A stretch of 64,000 nt of DNA from Mucor racemosus (Eukaryota > Mucoromycota > Mucoromycetes > Mucorales > Mucoraceae), in NCBI GenBank assembly GCA_027405735.1, contig JAPEHQ010000009.1, forward strand, positions 372,001 to 436,000, given 5' to 3'. Below, piece after piece: positions 38,068-50,293 of the stretch (the stretch's first letter is position 1; every line of letters begins with the position of its first letter). The notes under the pieces were generated by a model. The model was not told the origin of the DNA. It was given only the letters and a program-made list of their open reading frames with translations, and ran no database searches. The translations under genes and the position numbers were made by a program.

Positions 38068-38760
38068 TCATACTATCAAGCTGGTATTCTTTTTTTTATC
38101 TGAATACGCATGCTAACATAAGGGACTAATATTTTTAATGTAGGTAGCAGTCTATTATATTAGAGGTTGATATTCTCGTTTAAACCGCATTCTAAGCTCA
38201 AATGTTATCATTATTTACTACTGTACGTACTGTTGGACATATTTCTTAATTACAGATCAAATTGAAGGCAATGATATTTATATCAATTCAATGAAAAGCT
38301 AGAACTGGTTACAAACCCACAAAATGTTCCAGAAAAGTGATAAAATTTCAAATGATGATATAGAAACAAAAAAAAAGAATAATCTAATGTTTTGCCTAAT
38401 AACCATAGTTTTGATCGTAGCTATAAACACATTTACAAATGATGATAATCATAAATATATTGGCCCTTGCATGTATTGCTCTACATCAACAATGTATTGA
38501 ATTGTATTATTATTGTCTATAATCTATATCAATAAAAGCAAATGTAATTTAAAACCCCATTATTTCAGTAAAAAATGCATTGAAGTTTTGAGAACGGCAC
38601 GATGCTCATTTACAAACCAATTTGCGCCCATACGATCAGCTCATTATACTCATGATCAGATTTCATTATTATGCACAAATAGGTATTTGTATAATACAAA
38701 ACTTAAATATGGATGAAAGTGAAGCAATATATGCCAAAATAGGAGTTAGTATAACATGAG

Positions 38761-39949
38761 CTGCAGCGCACAGAAACTCAAGTAATATTTAACAGATGCA
38801 GTTGCATTTGGAAATTCAGTTTTTAGGAGTAGAAACACCTAGAATTATAAATTATACTGGATAACCAAAGTATGCATTATTCATCAAGCTGAAGACAAAC
38901 ACCAACTTTCCAATCCACCAGTGTTAAATGCAGTAGATATCAATTGTATAATCTCTACCAATGCGAAATAGTAATATGATATACTGTATGAATCAATCAG
39001 TTCGACAATTATAATCAATGGTAATAATAATAATAAGATTAAGTTTTTAAAGTAATAACAAAAACCTACCAACAGTATACTAGTAAATTGTATTTTAATA
39101 CACTAACGTTCAATATGACCGAATATTATTAATGAATCAAAGGAAATAAAACTGGTAAAAAAAACTGATACTCCTCAATGTAAAACGAGGTCAAGATTGA
39201 TAAGAGGTGTATTCATTATTATTGTGTGGTGGAAATCACGACATTTTGATGGGTAGAAATTACAGGATAAAGATTTTGTGCTTGCTTCAGGATGATATAT
39301 CATAAGTTTACCCAGCAGATGTAGAAATCCAGGAACAACTATTGAAATCCAACATGGCATGACATTTAGTAACTCATACTAAATGTCATACATAACCACT
39401 AGCATTAACAGCGACTATCAGGAACATTCAGGAACAATCCGTAGCAATGAAACATAAGCAATCCTACATCTTATTCAAATGATACAATCACAGATTCCCA
39501 ATTCCACAGATTCCATTGTATATGATTTGTTCCCAAATCATATCAGGTACCTCAATACCCGGCAATTCATTAATAATATTGATAATCATATAACCATTTA
39601 GAAAACATATAAATACGAAGCATCAATGAATTAATAAAATGTATCTTTTAGCAGAGTATTTTTATATTAGTATCTTTTGATATAACACAGGATTTTCAAA
39701 AGGATTTAAAAGCATACTTTATCAAACTTAGACCTTAGATACTCACCATATGCTATTAGTATCATTTTGTTTTTTTATATAATTGATGCATTAGTAAAAA
39801 TCAAGCTTTTCATATCTTACTGTATAACAATGACAGTGGGATATTTCTAAGTTTAGATTGACATTTATCATAATAAGGCGTGCTGATGATACGTTTGATG
39901 TTACTGTAAATGGAACCAGTTAATTTAATTTATAGAATTTAAATGCAAA
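38761..39949. other. Intergenic or repeat-derived AT-rich sequence
   Basis: No gene is supported. The part at 39400-39660 has LTR-like features (a catataaatacg TATA-like string followed by taataaaatgt), but no second copy or target duplication was found. Confidence 0.4.
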
Positions 39950-42250
39950 TACCGAGGAACAATTTGCAAGTACTTAAGTTGGTTTTGGTAAAGCATTGAA
40001 TAAATTGGCTTGGGACACAGATGGCAAAAAGGTGGCAATAGTTTCCAGTGATGGCCACGTTTATGTTTATGATATCCGAGAGGTAAGACTAAAACGCAAT
40101 GTAAATTACCTCTAGCGCAATAATTATAAAGTAAGACTATATTATCATCAAATAAACTACCATACAATATTAACATGTATAAAGGTTTACAGCAATAAGC
40201 TTGAAGCAAGTGCTTACAGCATTGTACATTCTTGAAAAAATTCTCAAGTATAATAAAGCCTCTTATTTTTAAGACTTACAAGGCTTATAAGCGGAATATT
40301 AATTTCAAAAATTATTCTTGTCCAGATCATCAATTTTGGCATTTTTTAATTTTTTTTTTCTGATTTTGCAAATCTAGAGTTAATTATACTACCAACTATA
40401 AAAATAAAAAATATACACACATAGAGTATTAAACGCTCTATTTGCTCAATTAAAAATAACAAACATTTTTATTGCAAAATATTGCATGAAAATCCTTTAA
40501 CCAAAATCCCGTTTTTGGGGCAAAAGTACAAAGTTTCATTAATTAACATTTAATATTAAGCTTTTATAAAATGTCTATTAGTCATGGCTACACTTTTCTC
40601 TCACAATGTAGTATATTTAAACGTTGATTTTCGTATTAAAATTTGATTTTTCTGTTTTTTGATGAAAATCATGAGTGTTGGTAAGGATGAAATGAGCCCC
40701 GAAAATGTCCGCTACAAAAACTGAATTTTCAGATCGTACATGGTTAAATATAAGAAAAGTTAAAAAAGCACCTTTTTATTTAAAATTTAGATATACTGTA
40801 CCATAGTATATGAGACTTAACACTTCAATCTTGCTATGCTCAATTACGGCGTCGTTCTACGGGCTTACTTTTGCAATTTTTAATGAATGTATAATATGAC
40901 AGACAGTTTTTCTAGTAGAAAAATGTATGTTTCTATGATAGCAGATATTGCCTATTTTGCTTAGTTTATGGGTTGATGCGCTGTAATGTTGCTTTTACAT
41001 TGGATGAAATGAGCAATTTAGCAGGATTTTAATTGCGCTAAATAATGTAAACCTTGAAAGTCCTTTTCTATATGTGTTGTTTCTCTCTTTTTGTTTTCAT
41101 ATTCCAAGGATATTATTCACCGTTTGAGAAAGCATATCAGACTATCAAGCTGGTATTCTTTTCTTTTATCTGAATACGCATGATAACATAAGGGATTGAT
41201 ATTTTTATTTCACCGCATTCGAAGGTCAAATGTTATCATTATTTACTACTGTACGTACTGTTGGACATATTTCTTGATTACCAGATCAAATCGAAGGCAA
41301 TGATATTTATATCTATTCAATGAAAAGATAGAACTAGTTAAAAACCCACGAAATGTTCTAGAAAAGTGATAAAATTTCAAATGATATAGAAATACAAAAA
41401 AAGAATAATCTAATGTTTTGCCTAATAACCATAGTTTTGATTGTAGACATGCTTGATTAAAACAAATCTTTTTGCAGCAGGCAATCGTAAGCTAAAATAG
41501 TAAGTTTAAAGAAGGTTAATTTGTTAAAATTTTATATGTAATAAAGTAACGTCTATAATCTTAGATTTGGCTTGTATATAAATTTAGGCAGTAAGTGTTA
41601 TTTAAGTTTATGCTCGAGCAAAAACCATTGTTGCTGTAGTAAACATTATAACTACCGTATAAACATTTTTACAAATGATGATAATTGTAAATATATTGTT
41701 GGCTCTTGCATGTATTACTTTACATCAGCAGCGTATTAAATTGTATTGTCTATAATTTATATTAATAAAAGCAAACGTGATTTAAAAACCCAATGCAGTA
41801 CTGTTGCATCCACAGATCTGGGTGCATTCCTTGATTAAGATTACGACACAGTTTGATATGTTAAGTTCTACATTGTTGTGTATTATGTTATGAAGCTCCG
41901 TTTATACAGGAATATGGAACTAGTGTGTGTCTCCTAGACTTGATTGAATATATTTATATATATATATATATATATATATAATTAGACTAGTCATATAATT
42001 AGAGAATGTGAATATAAAAGAAGATGTTTCGATCTTATAATGAAGTTCTATAGTTTTAGTGTGCTCTTTCATTTTATAATAGTTTTCCGTTATTTTTATT
42101 AAATAATTTAGTACATATTTTAGCTTTGAGATTGATATAATCTCCTGGCGTAACAAGTACAAAATGCAATGGAATTTTGAGAACGGCACGATGTTCATGT
42201 AAAAACCAATGTGTGCCCATAAAAATAGCTCATTCTGCTGATGGTCAGAT
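39950..42250 (+). repeat. Dispersed repeat family B, copy 2
   Basis: From the WD40 exon (39985-40082) to about 41140 it closely matches copy 1, without the Ty3 insertion, so it shows the empty target site near 41140. Relative to copy 1 it carries extra sequence at about 41450-41650 and 41790-42150. Upstream of the exon it differs from copies 1 and 3. Confidence 0.85.
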
Positions 42251-42394
42251 TTTATTGTTATAGTGTTGTATTCCACCTAATATCATACATTATCACTTTC
42301 TACAATATCAATACATCTTACAATCTATTGACTACGACATGTATTGAAGTGCAAGTCTTGATATCAGATATAAGAAATTCCTAGCGTACCAAGT

Positions 42395-42790
42395 TTAATC
42401 CAGTAATTACCAAGAACAATTGGACCTCAATTATGACACCATATTATTTCATCCCAGCGGTTAATCAATTAAGTCGCTATCAAATCAGCATCCAAGCACA
42501 TTTAGCGCAGCATTGAAACAAGGCAACTCAAAAGCTCTGCAAAAACGGTTAAATTATGATTGATCCATTTCAATCCATAGATTACTATCAAACAGATCTA
42601 ATGGTTCAATAGTGCCCTAAATTACATTTCAGGGTCTCAATGTCAAATCAATATAAAAGGCCATACTTTTATATCTAAATGAACGATATCTTGTTTTTAT
42701 TATACAGTTGAAGAACTGATTCATCATTACTCATTTTTTTAATTGTATTATTTTTTAAGTATTATTTATCAAACCTGAAAATATACGGCT
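42395..42790 (+). repeat. Dispersed repeat family D, copy 1
   Basis: About 390 bases that match 57510-57905 in reverse orientation, for example gacaccatattatttcatcc at about 42434 and agctctgcaaaaacggttaa at 42533. It contains an aatataaaaggcc TATA-like string, so an old LTR is possible, but clean ends and target duplications were not resolved. Confidence 0.8.
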
Positions 42791-42904
42791 CTCGTCATAT
42801 CGTATAATATTAAAAAATGCAAGAATCTTTACTTTTAACTGAATAATATCTCTAACAATTTTAAGTATTTTGAAGATTATTATATACGAAATTAAAGATG
42901 CATA

Positions 42905-43580
42905 TCAAAAAAGTAGCTGCATTATATTGAAAAATTAGGTAAAATCATTTGAGATTGGCAGTATTCAGAAATGCCAAATTTGTCAAATAATTGGTCATTC
43001 TCAAAGCTCGAGTAAACAGAACTATATCTTTTTTCAAGCTATATTTTATAATACATCAGTTGGATGCAAATGTTCAGCTTTATTTGTGCTGCTATTTTGC
43101 TTTATTTTAAGCGCATTTTTGATGGAGTAACAATACATCATGTAGAAATCTTTAAAAATCAGCTAAATGACTAATCACTTTTATTAGTTAAAAGTTGAAA
43201 TATGAAGGCTCTTGTAAGCCTTTATTCTCAAAAATACAGAATGCGCAGCATTTTCTTGTTTATGTGCAATATTTTACTAGATTCTAGCTACAATTTTGAT
43301 CGAGTAATGGTAGATTATCTCCAAATTTATAAAAATTAACCAAACGACTAATTATTTTAATCACTCCAAAACGAAGCATTAAAGCATTTGTATTTCTGTT
43401 TTCTTGGTACTGCAATATGCGCCAAATGTGCTGCTTTCATTTCCACCTTTTTTCTTGATTGTAGCTGCATTTTTGATGGAGTAATGACAGATATACCATC
43501 AAAAACATCCTCAAAAAATGGTTCAAATGACGGGAGCCACTAATATTGCTTGAAGTTTGAAAGAGCGTCAAAATTTCTGA
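42905..43580 (+). repeat. Degenerate tandem repeat, period 177 bp
   Basis: The anchor ttttgatsgagtaa occurs at 43117, 43294 and 43471, spaced exactly 177 bases, each preceded by a variant of gtagctgcat or a similar string. A weaker fourth unit may begin near 42912. Units share anchors such as aaatgactaatcacttttat / aacgactaattattttaatc. Confidence 0.7.
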
Positions 43581-44129
43581 GCTATAAATTAGCCACTCAT
43601 AATGTTCTATCAAAATCTCGAAAAACAAATTTAATTTCTTGTTTCAAAATCGACTCTCTCGGACTTTAAATGAAATTGCACGCTTTAAGCTGTAGTCTAT
43701 TTTTAAGCTGTTAATGTGCAAGATACTGGAAATTAGGAAATGTTTCCAATATTTGACAAAAATCTGTATATTTACCGTCACCTGACCATTAAATGATTTT
43801 TGTAGCTCATACAATTCTGCATCAATTCACGGTTTTAAATAAAACATTTTGCTCTCAGATTGTTTCATAAATACAAATATTTTGTGCACCACAGCTTTAC
43901 ATTTAAGTCAAATACCTTTCATGAAATCTTAATTTATTTATAACTCGATGGAAAATTGATATTTTTTGAAGATTTAAAAATCATCCAGTAGTATATAAAG
44001 TTGTATAAAATTTGTTGGTTATTTACTGTGAATTGTTAGTAGATCAGTTCATTCAAGGAACAAAAGTTTTTCATTTTCTAATATTCATTTTCTTACAGTT
44101 ACTTAAATCAATATTTGAAACCTAAACTT
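43581..44129. other. AT-rich sequence without recognised features
   Basis: No gene, and no second copy that I could see. Confidence 0.45.
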
Positions 44130-44550
44130 TTTGAAAAATAAATTCAAAGCACATTGCACTATACACGACAGTATTGATCATGTACAGTATAAGCACGATG
44201 TTTAATCATTAATTTCGGTGGTCCTCATTTTCGTTTATGCTGGTTTTCACTGATTTAGGACTCTATTTCTAATTTCAAATTGTCTATTTAGCAACAAATC
44301 CCATTTGGGAAAAGGGTGCTCTTGATTCGTACGATTTATCTAGCAAATCCATGGGATACTGAAGCTACTTAGTGCTGGATAATGTTATAATTGTAGTATA
44401 TTTTGAAACTTACAGCCCATTTGGATCAGTATTTATTGATTATTACAAGATTTTTCCAGTTGCTTCCCGTTTTTTAAGCAGAGAAAGACAGGTTTCTTGT
44501 CGAAAGTGGTGGTATTATACTTCTTCAAAAATAGCTGTTAACTAATAAAA
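44130..44550 (+). repeat. Dispersed repeat family C, copy 2
   Basis: Matches 14600-15175 from the cacattgcactat block to the caaaaatagctgttaactaa block. No coding capacity. Confidence 0.75.
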
Positions 44551-45214
44551 TCAAGATATGTTATTGATTTGATATTTCAAGAGTCAAATCATGTAGAACA
44601 TTGACCATAAGGGATTGATGTCAAGTGTGACAATATTGACCTTTTGGGAAATGGTTGTTTATTATTGTTATATCTTCTATTATTTTATGTAATCTTGAAT
44701 TAAGGGGTAATTTTTATATGCTTGAATCTTATTTATATTGATAGTGCTGCTTCAATATAGATGATGAGTAGTTGACTAAATTGATATCTTTGTTTATTAT
44801 TATTATTATTGATTTGGATAGAATCCTGTTTTGATATATATGTCATTTGTGTAATTGATTGCGCCGTGATTAAGGGTGCTATCATCTACACGACATGTAT
44901 GGTTCAAAAAATTATTCCATATTTTTAGCATGCGTTTGTTATTGTGTTCCATTGAAACGTTTGATTATTATTGTTGTTTATATTACAAGTGGCATCATAT
45001 TTTATAAGTAACACTTGGAAATTAGGTTATATTATTACATTATGAAGAAAAAATCCCTTAATTCTCTTAATTATGCCACATTAAGGAAAATAAGACAAAA
45101 TTTAAAAAAATAAGCAGTGAAAATTTTCTTATTTTTCTTAATGTGGCACAATTAAGAGAATTAAGAGATTTTTTGTTGATAGTGTTATTATCAAGCGTTT
45201 TTAGTATGTAATTC
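44551..45214. other. AT-rich spacer before repeat B copy 3
   Basis: Apart from the foldback at 45048-45174 there is a (TTA)n run near 44789-44806 and nothing gene-like. Confidence 0.45.
45048..45174. repeat. Foldback: 47-bp inverted arms around a 33-bp loop
   Basis: The left arm (aaaaaatcccttaattctct ... taag, 45048-45094) is nearly the reverse complement of the right arm (45128-45174, ending ttaagagaattaagagattt). Mismatches are few. No clear target duplication was found. It could be a small MITE or a transcribed hairpin. Confidence 0.85.
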
Positions 45215-45640
45215 CACTGCAAGAAGTACATGTTTCCACTATTGGTTAATTGGAAATGAATTATTAGCTGTTAATGTTAGGGCGCGATATAATTTTTTTT
45301 CTTGTTTGAACAAAAAAAGCATCCAAGACTTAGTTATTTTGTTCTATTATCTACGTTATAATCAATGCTTTTTTGGTCTAAAGTCAATATCTACCTGTAG
45401 ACAAATTGGTGATTATAAAAGTATATATAGTATTGACTTGATTGAATGAATGAATAAACTCATGTTAGCCTATTTAGTTTCTTCTGAAAAGCATTCATTT
45501 CTATTTAGTGGCTAACAGCTAAGAAGAGAAAAACAACATGTTGTCTTGTATATAACTATCAACTATCAAAGATACACCATAATTATTATTTATTAGCTTG
45601 TTATTAAAAATTGATTTTACTAATAAATCAATTTTTATAG

Positions 45641-45756
45641 GTCAAAAGTAAGCTTGTTCTGGTAAAGCATTGAATAAACTGGCTTGGGACAAAGAGGGTA
45701 AAAAGGTGGCAATAGGTTCCAGTGATGGCCATGTTTATGTTTATGATATTCGAGAG
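45641..45756 (+). pseudogene. Captured WD40 exon (dynein intermediate chain-like)
   Basis: The frame reads GKALNKLAWDKEGKKVAIGS, SDGHVYVYDIRE, between a splice acceptor and donor. This matches a WD40 blade, and resembles the last blade of cytoplasmic dynein intermediate chains (ALN+..W...G+..A+G.S+G....YD+GE). Only this exon is present, with no other gene parts around it. Related copies lie at about 35092-35190, 39985-40082 and 63116-63168; the last ends YDIGDIE, nearer the dynein sequence. Confidence 0.7.
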
Positions 45757-46432
45757 GTAAGACTAAAACTTAGTGCAAGTTATCTCTAGCGCAATAATTA
45801 TAAAGTAAGACTATATTATCATCAAATAAACTACCACACAATATTAAAATGCATAAAGGTTTACAGCAATAAGCTTGAATCAAGTGCTAACAGCATTGTG
45901 CATTCTTGAAAAAGTTCTCAAGTATTATAAAATCTCCTATTTTTAGGACTTACAAGGCTTATAAGCGGAATATTAATTTCAAAAATTATTTTTGTCCAGA
46001 TCATCAATGTTGACATTTTTTAATTTTTTTTTTCTGATTCTGCAAATCTAGAGTTAATTATACTACCAATTATAAAAACAAAAAATATACACACATACAG
46101 AATTTAGCGCTCTATTTGCTCAATAAAAAATAACAGACCTTTTTATTGCAAAATAATACATGAAAACCCTTTAATCAAAAACCCGTTTTTGGGCCAAAAA
46201 TGCTAAGTTTCATTACTTAACATTTAATATTAAGCTTTTATAAAATGTGTGTTAGTCATGGCTACAATTTCCTTTCACAATGTATTATATTTAAACGTTG
46301 ATTTTCGTATTAAAATTTGATTTTTCTGTTTTTTGATCAAAATCATGAGTGTTGGTAAGGATGAAATGAGCCCCGAAAATGTCCACTACAAAAACTGAAT
46401 TTTCAGATCGTACATGGTTAAATATAAGAAAA

Positions 46433-46768
46433 TGTAATAGATCAATGGATTGTCAAACTGGATATATAATATAGAGGATTATATGTCTGACTTTGATTCT
46501 ATGATTGGATATGAGAGGTTGGTGTTACTAATTGTAATTGCTATTACTAGTATACGATTATTACCTATGATTGATTATATGGAGTTATATAATAATTGGT
46601 TATAAGTAACAATGATAAATAAGTAATTATATATATTTATTTGGATTGTGGTTATAAATATTTTAAGGGAAAGGAAAGAACAGATAAATTCACTAATGTG
46701 CAATTGATCCGTTCTTGGTTGTTATTTATATGTGCAATTTGCTTATGTAATGTAACTGGATCATTACA
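46433..46768. mobile_element. Solo LTR (336 bp) inside repeat B copy 3
   Basis: TGTAATAGAT...GGATCATTACA, flanked by the 5-bp duplication gaaaa (46428-46432 and 46769-46773). It shares blocks with the LTR at 36259 (ggtgttactaattgta; aacagat...tcactaatgt), so it belongs to a related Ty3/gypsy family. Confidence 0.92.
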
Positions 46769-47534
46769 GAAAAGTTAAAAAAAAAGCACCTTTTTATTTA
46801 AAATTTAGATATACTGTACCATAGTATAAGAGACTTAACAATTCAATCTTGCTATGCTCAATTACGGCGTCGTTCTACGGGCTTGCTTTTGCAATTTTTA
46901 ATGAATGTATAATATGATAAACGGTTTTTCTGGTAACAAAAATGTATGTTTCTATGATAACAGATAATGCTTATTTGTTTAATTTATGGTTTATGTGCTG
47001 TAATACTGCTTTTACATTGGATGAAATGGCAATTTAGCAGGGTTTTAATTACACTAAATAATATAAAGCCCTGAAAACCCTTTTCTACGTGTGTTGTTTC
47101 TCTCTTTTTGTTTTCATATTCCAAGGATATTATTCATCGTTTGATAAAGTATATCAGACTATCAAACTGGTATTCTTTTCTTTTATCTGAATATGCATGC
47201 CAACATAAGGGATTGATATTTTTATTTAACCGCATTCTACGATCAAATATTATTATTTACTACTGTATTGTTATACGTATTTCTTGATTATTAACAGATC
47301 AAATCAAAGGCCATGATAATTATATATACTTAATCAATAAAAAGCTAGAACTGGCTACAAACCCACGAAATGTCCCAGAAAAGTGATAGAATTTCAAATG
47401 ATATAGGAACAAAAGAAAGAATAATCTAATGTCTTGTCTAATAACCAAAGAAGATGTACTACCTTCACTCTATAGGACATTAATATACAGTATCACAGAA
47501 AATAGAAATATTAATACCAGAATATAACCGCACT

Positions 47535-48800
47535 GGCCAATACCAATAAAAATTGACCCAAAATTGACCTAAAATTGATTATACAGTATACAAAAAATTG
47601 AGTACTTAAATTGAGGTATTAATTTTTTGTATTCATCAGATACCAGACAGATCCAACTCAAAGCTACTCTGTATCTTTTATTTCAGCGAAATATTGGTTT
47701 TTTGTCAAGATAATCAAAATGAGACTTTAGATTACAGTTTACAGCCTATACTAACTGAGTTTCAAAATCGATTTGTTGTGAAATCGACCAAAAAATGAAT
47801 CAAAAAACAAAATCGTTTAAAAGTTCATAAACTGCCAAGTAAATAGATTTAGCTTATTAAATGGTTTTTGTATGATTTTAAATTCTGCATCAATCTATAC
47901 AAAATTTAAACAAAGGTTCTACAATAAATTTTGCGTAAAATGCTATTGAAATTTTGGAGGTTTTTTGAATATACACATCACTTTTTATAAATATATTTTA
48001 AATATAAGTAATGAAAATGTTGAACAAAAAAATTATCTATCGATCGAGCTATTGCAAAATTTTCTAGCTGCATTTGTCGTAGAGAAAACGAGAATTTTGC
48101 AATTTTTTTTTCAAATTCAGTATTTGGGATGAGGGTATATAGGGGGAAAATTGAAGCTAGAAACGAAAGTATCTCTTTGTAGACATTTTTGAGAATATCT
48201 CCACGAAAAATCAATATTTTGAAAAAAACAAAATTGGATCCGAGAGAGCTCAACGAGGTGGATGGCAGGAATGTGAAAAAAAAAGCTGCTCAATTTAACT
48301 AAGACTTTGGAATCTACTACGAAAATGTCAAAAAAATGAAAAAAAAATAAAAGTGCTCAGAATTTTTCTATACTAGGATATGTTATAGAGCACTTTAAAA
48401 CAAGTAAGTTTTACTATTAAAGATTATTAGTATAGCTTAATTTGTTGTAGAGATATGAAGCCTCAAAGTTTTCAATCCATTAGCAGTGAAATACGCGTAA
48501 AAATCTGAAACCTTAGCACTGAAAAATTAATACTCACAGTAAAAAATAGGATATTTTCGGATACTTGTTTTTGGATTAAAACTGAACATCTTAGGTACAT
48601 TGGCATATAATTTTTTCTTAGCATTATTTAGTGAAAAAAAAAGTAGAGCAGGGATGAAAAATGAGATCCAGTTCTCAAGGAAAAAGCAGTAAATTTTACT
48701 TGTTTTTGAGTCTTTTGTGAGAAATGAAATAATTTCAAATCAGATAGCATAATGCGACCAATTCATATCTATTTAGCAGCGCTTAAAGTATATTCTAAAA
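47535..48800 (+). repeat. Dispersed repeat family A, copy 3
   Basis: Uninterrupted copy. The antisense strand is open at 48253-47978, in the frame that is also open in copies 1 and 4. Confidence 0.88.
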
Positions 48801-50293
48801 TCTGTATTGGACGGTGTTAGTTATGGAATAGGTGCCACGCTCAGATTTTGAAGATTGTTTTCTTTAAAAAACCAGCTTTTGATAACTCGTGGCGAAAGAA
48901 TCTTAAATAAACCGAATAATCGTATTTGACTACATCTGCGATGAAGAAATCCATTAATACACTATGTACATATACTACATAGCGCTTTTAAGGGATTTGT
49001 TATTATTTGTCATTTACAATCAACTTGCGAAGATGAAATTTGCATAATATATTATTCGAACGATCGAATTTTTTTCAACGTCAGATTCTGTCCTTTATTC
49101 AAAACTTTAATGTATTTAAGTTAATGTTTAAAGCAATATAAAAAACGTATTCAATAACTTTTAAAGGTTTTTAACATATCAAAAGCGACTTTTTATTTTT
49201 TTTATTACGAAAAAAGAATAAAATGACGATTTATAACTCTTTTAGTTTGACCCAGTAGCTTTTCATCTTGCAATGATTCAAGTTCCGGTGCCTTCGCCAA
49301 CTTGTCTTCTTGAACAGCCATACTTATAAATCGGGATGGAGGAATCGTGAATATCTGTTAATAACAAACTACGCATAATAAACTAAAATAGATCAAACCT
49401 ATGCAAACAAGCTAAAAATGAAATGCTGAGTAGGTTAGGAAAAAAAAAGGGGGGGTCAAGCGCGTCTCTTTTTTGTTTTATTTCCGTGAGCGTTGACGAA
49501 TGTTGTAATCAAATTGAAATGGTTCAAATGCCAATCAATTGATAATCATTTCTCCATGATTGTTTTCAGTAAAAGTTTAAAAGTTCCAGAAGATGCTGTG
49601 ATACGAATTCTTTTTATGTATCAAAAAACTAAACGACATCCATGTCAAAGAATAAATCAACCAGAAAGAGAAGAGGGGGGGCGGCATCTTAGTCATTGTA
49701 CAACATTGGATACTCGAAAAGCTAGAATGGATTGGGAACTCATTTTATATAAATAGGATATTACATACAGTGTTAACGCTATAAACTTTAATGGCTTTTT
49801 CATGCCTTAAATTAATAATTGGCATTGAACAAATTTGCATTAATTGATGTTAAACTTACGATTGCTTGCAGTAAATCGTGAGGCACATTTTTCTTTTTTT
49901 TTTTTCATGCGATCAGATTGTTGTCAATAGAATAGCAAGATTCTAATGATAAACACAAAGTTTCAATTGGATGACATTGAAGGGTTACATTCTTTACGCA
50001 TTTACAAGTTGGTGAGTAACATGATTGCAGATCTTATTTGCAGCCTAATAATGAATTTCTGACTGATTTTCATGGAACAGAACTGATTATTTGGAATCCT
50101 TTAAAGTTTTCTATAACGAATCATCAGTGTAAATTTGTTGAAACGGCGCATAACCATCCAAGTCTTTACTGCAAGGCTGGCTGACGTATTTTTAAAACAG
50201 TCCCCCATGCCCATCTATCTTTTTTTTTCTTTTTTCCATTTTCCCAGGTTGGGTTGTCGGTTTTTTCATTTTATTTATAACATAATATAAAAT
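48801..50293. other. Intergenic region with small coding-like fragments
   Basis: A minus-strand exon-like piece (49354-49205, acceptor AACAG) reads FTIPPSRFISMAVQEDKLAK and continues to a stop. A plus-strand frame (49493-49756) and a short one near 49948-50185 are also open. None has a domain or matching neighbour exons, so I treat them as remnants or chance frames. The prohibitin promoter should lie at the right end. Confidence 0.45.

Larger units (their letters stand above)
34648..38760 (+). repeat. Dispersed repeat family B, copy 1 (with nested Ty3 element)
   Basis: Matches 45215-47450 closely, and 39950-42250 and 63112-63850 in part. Landmarks are taatgttagggcacgttata (about 34703), the WD40 exon near 35071-35190, atgagccccgaaaatgtccg (about 35810), and acggcgtcgttctacgggct (about 35963). 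It is interrupted by the LTR element at 36259-38067. The exon copy here has lost a base and no longer reads through. Confidence 0.88.
45215..47450 (+). repeat. Dispersed repeat family B, copy 3 (LTR-interrupted)
   Basis: Matches copy 1 from about 34648, and is split by the LTR at 46433-46768. The WD40 exon (45641-45756) is intact here: acceptor tatag, coding text NKLAWDKEGKKVAIGSSDGH and VYVYDIRE, donor GTAAGA. Confidence 0.88.

Noticed and set aside
39400..39660. Possible further LTR
   Set aside because: TATA-like and poly(A)-like strings are present, but I found no TG...CA ends with a target duplication and no second copy.
41920..42276. 118-codon minus-strand frame in repeat B copy 2
   Set aside because: It includes a TA microsatellite and non-homologous insertions; no coding signal is shared with the other copies.
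49493..49756. 87-codon plus-strand frame upstream of PHB2
   Set aside because: Some protein-like text but no neighbouring exon, domain or start context; kept only as a note in the intergenic entry.
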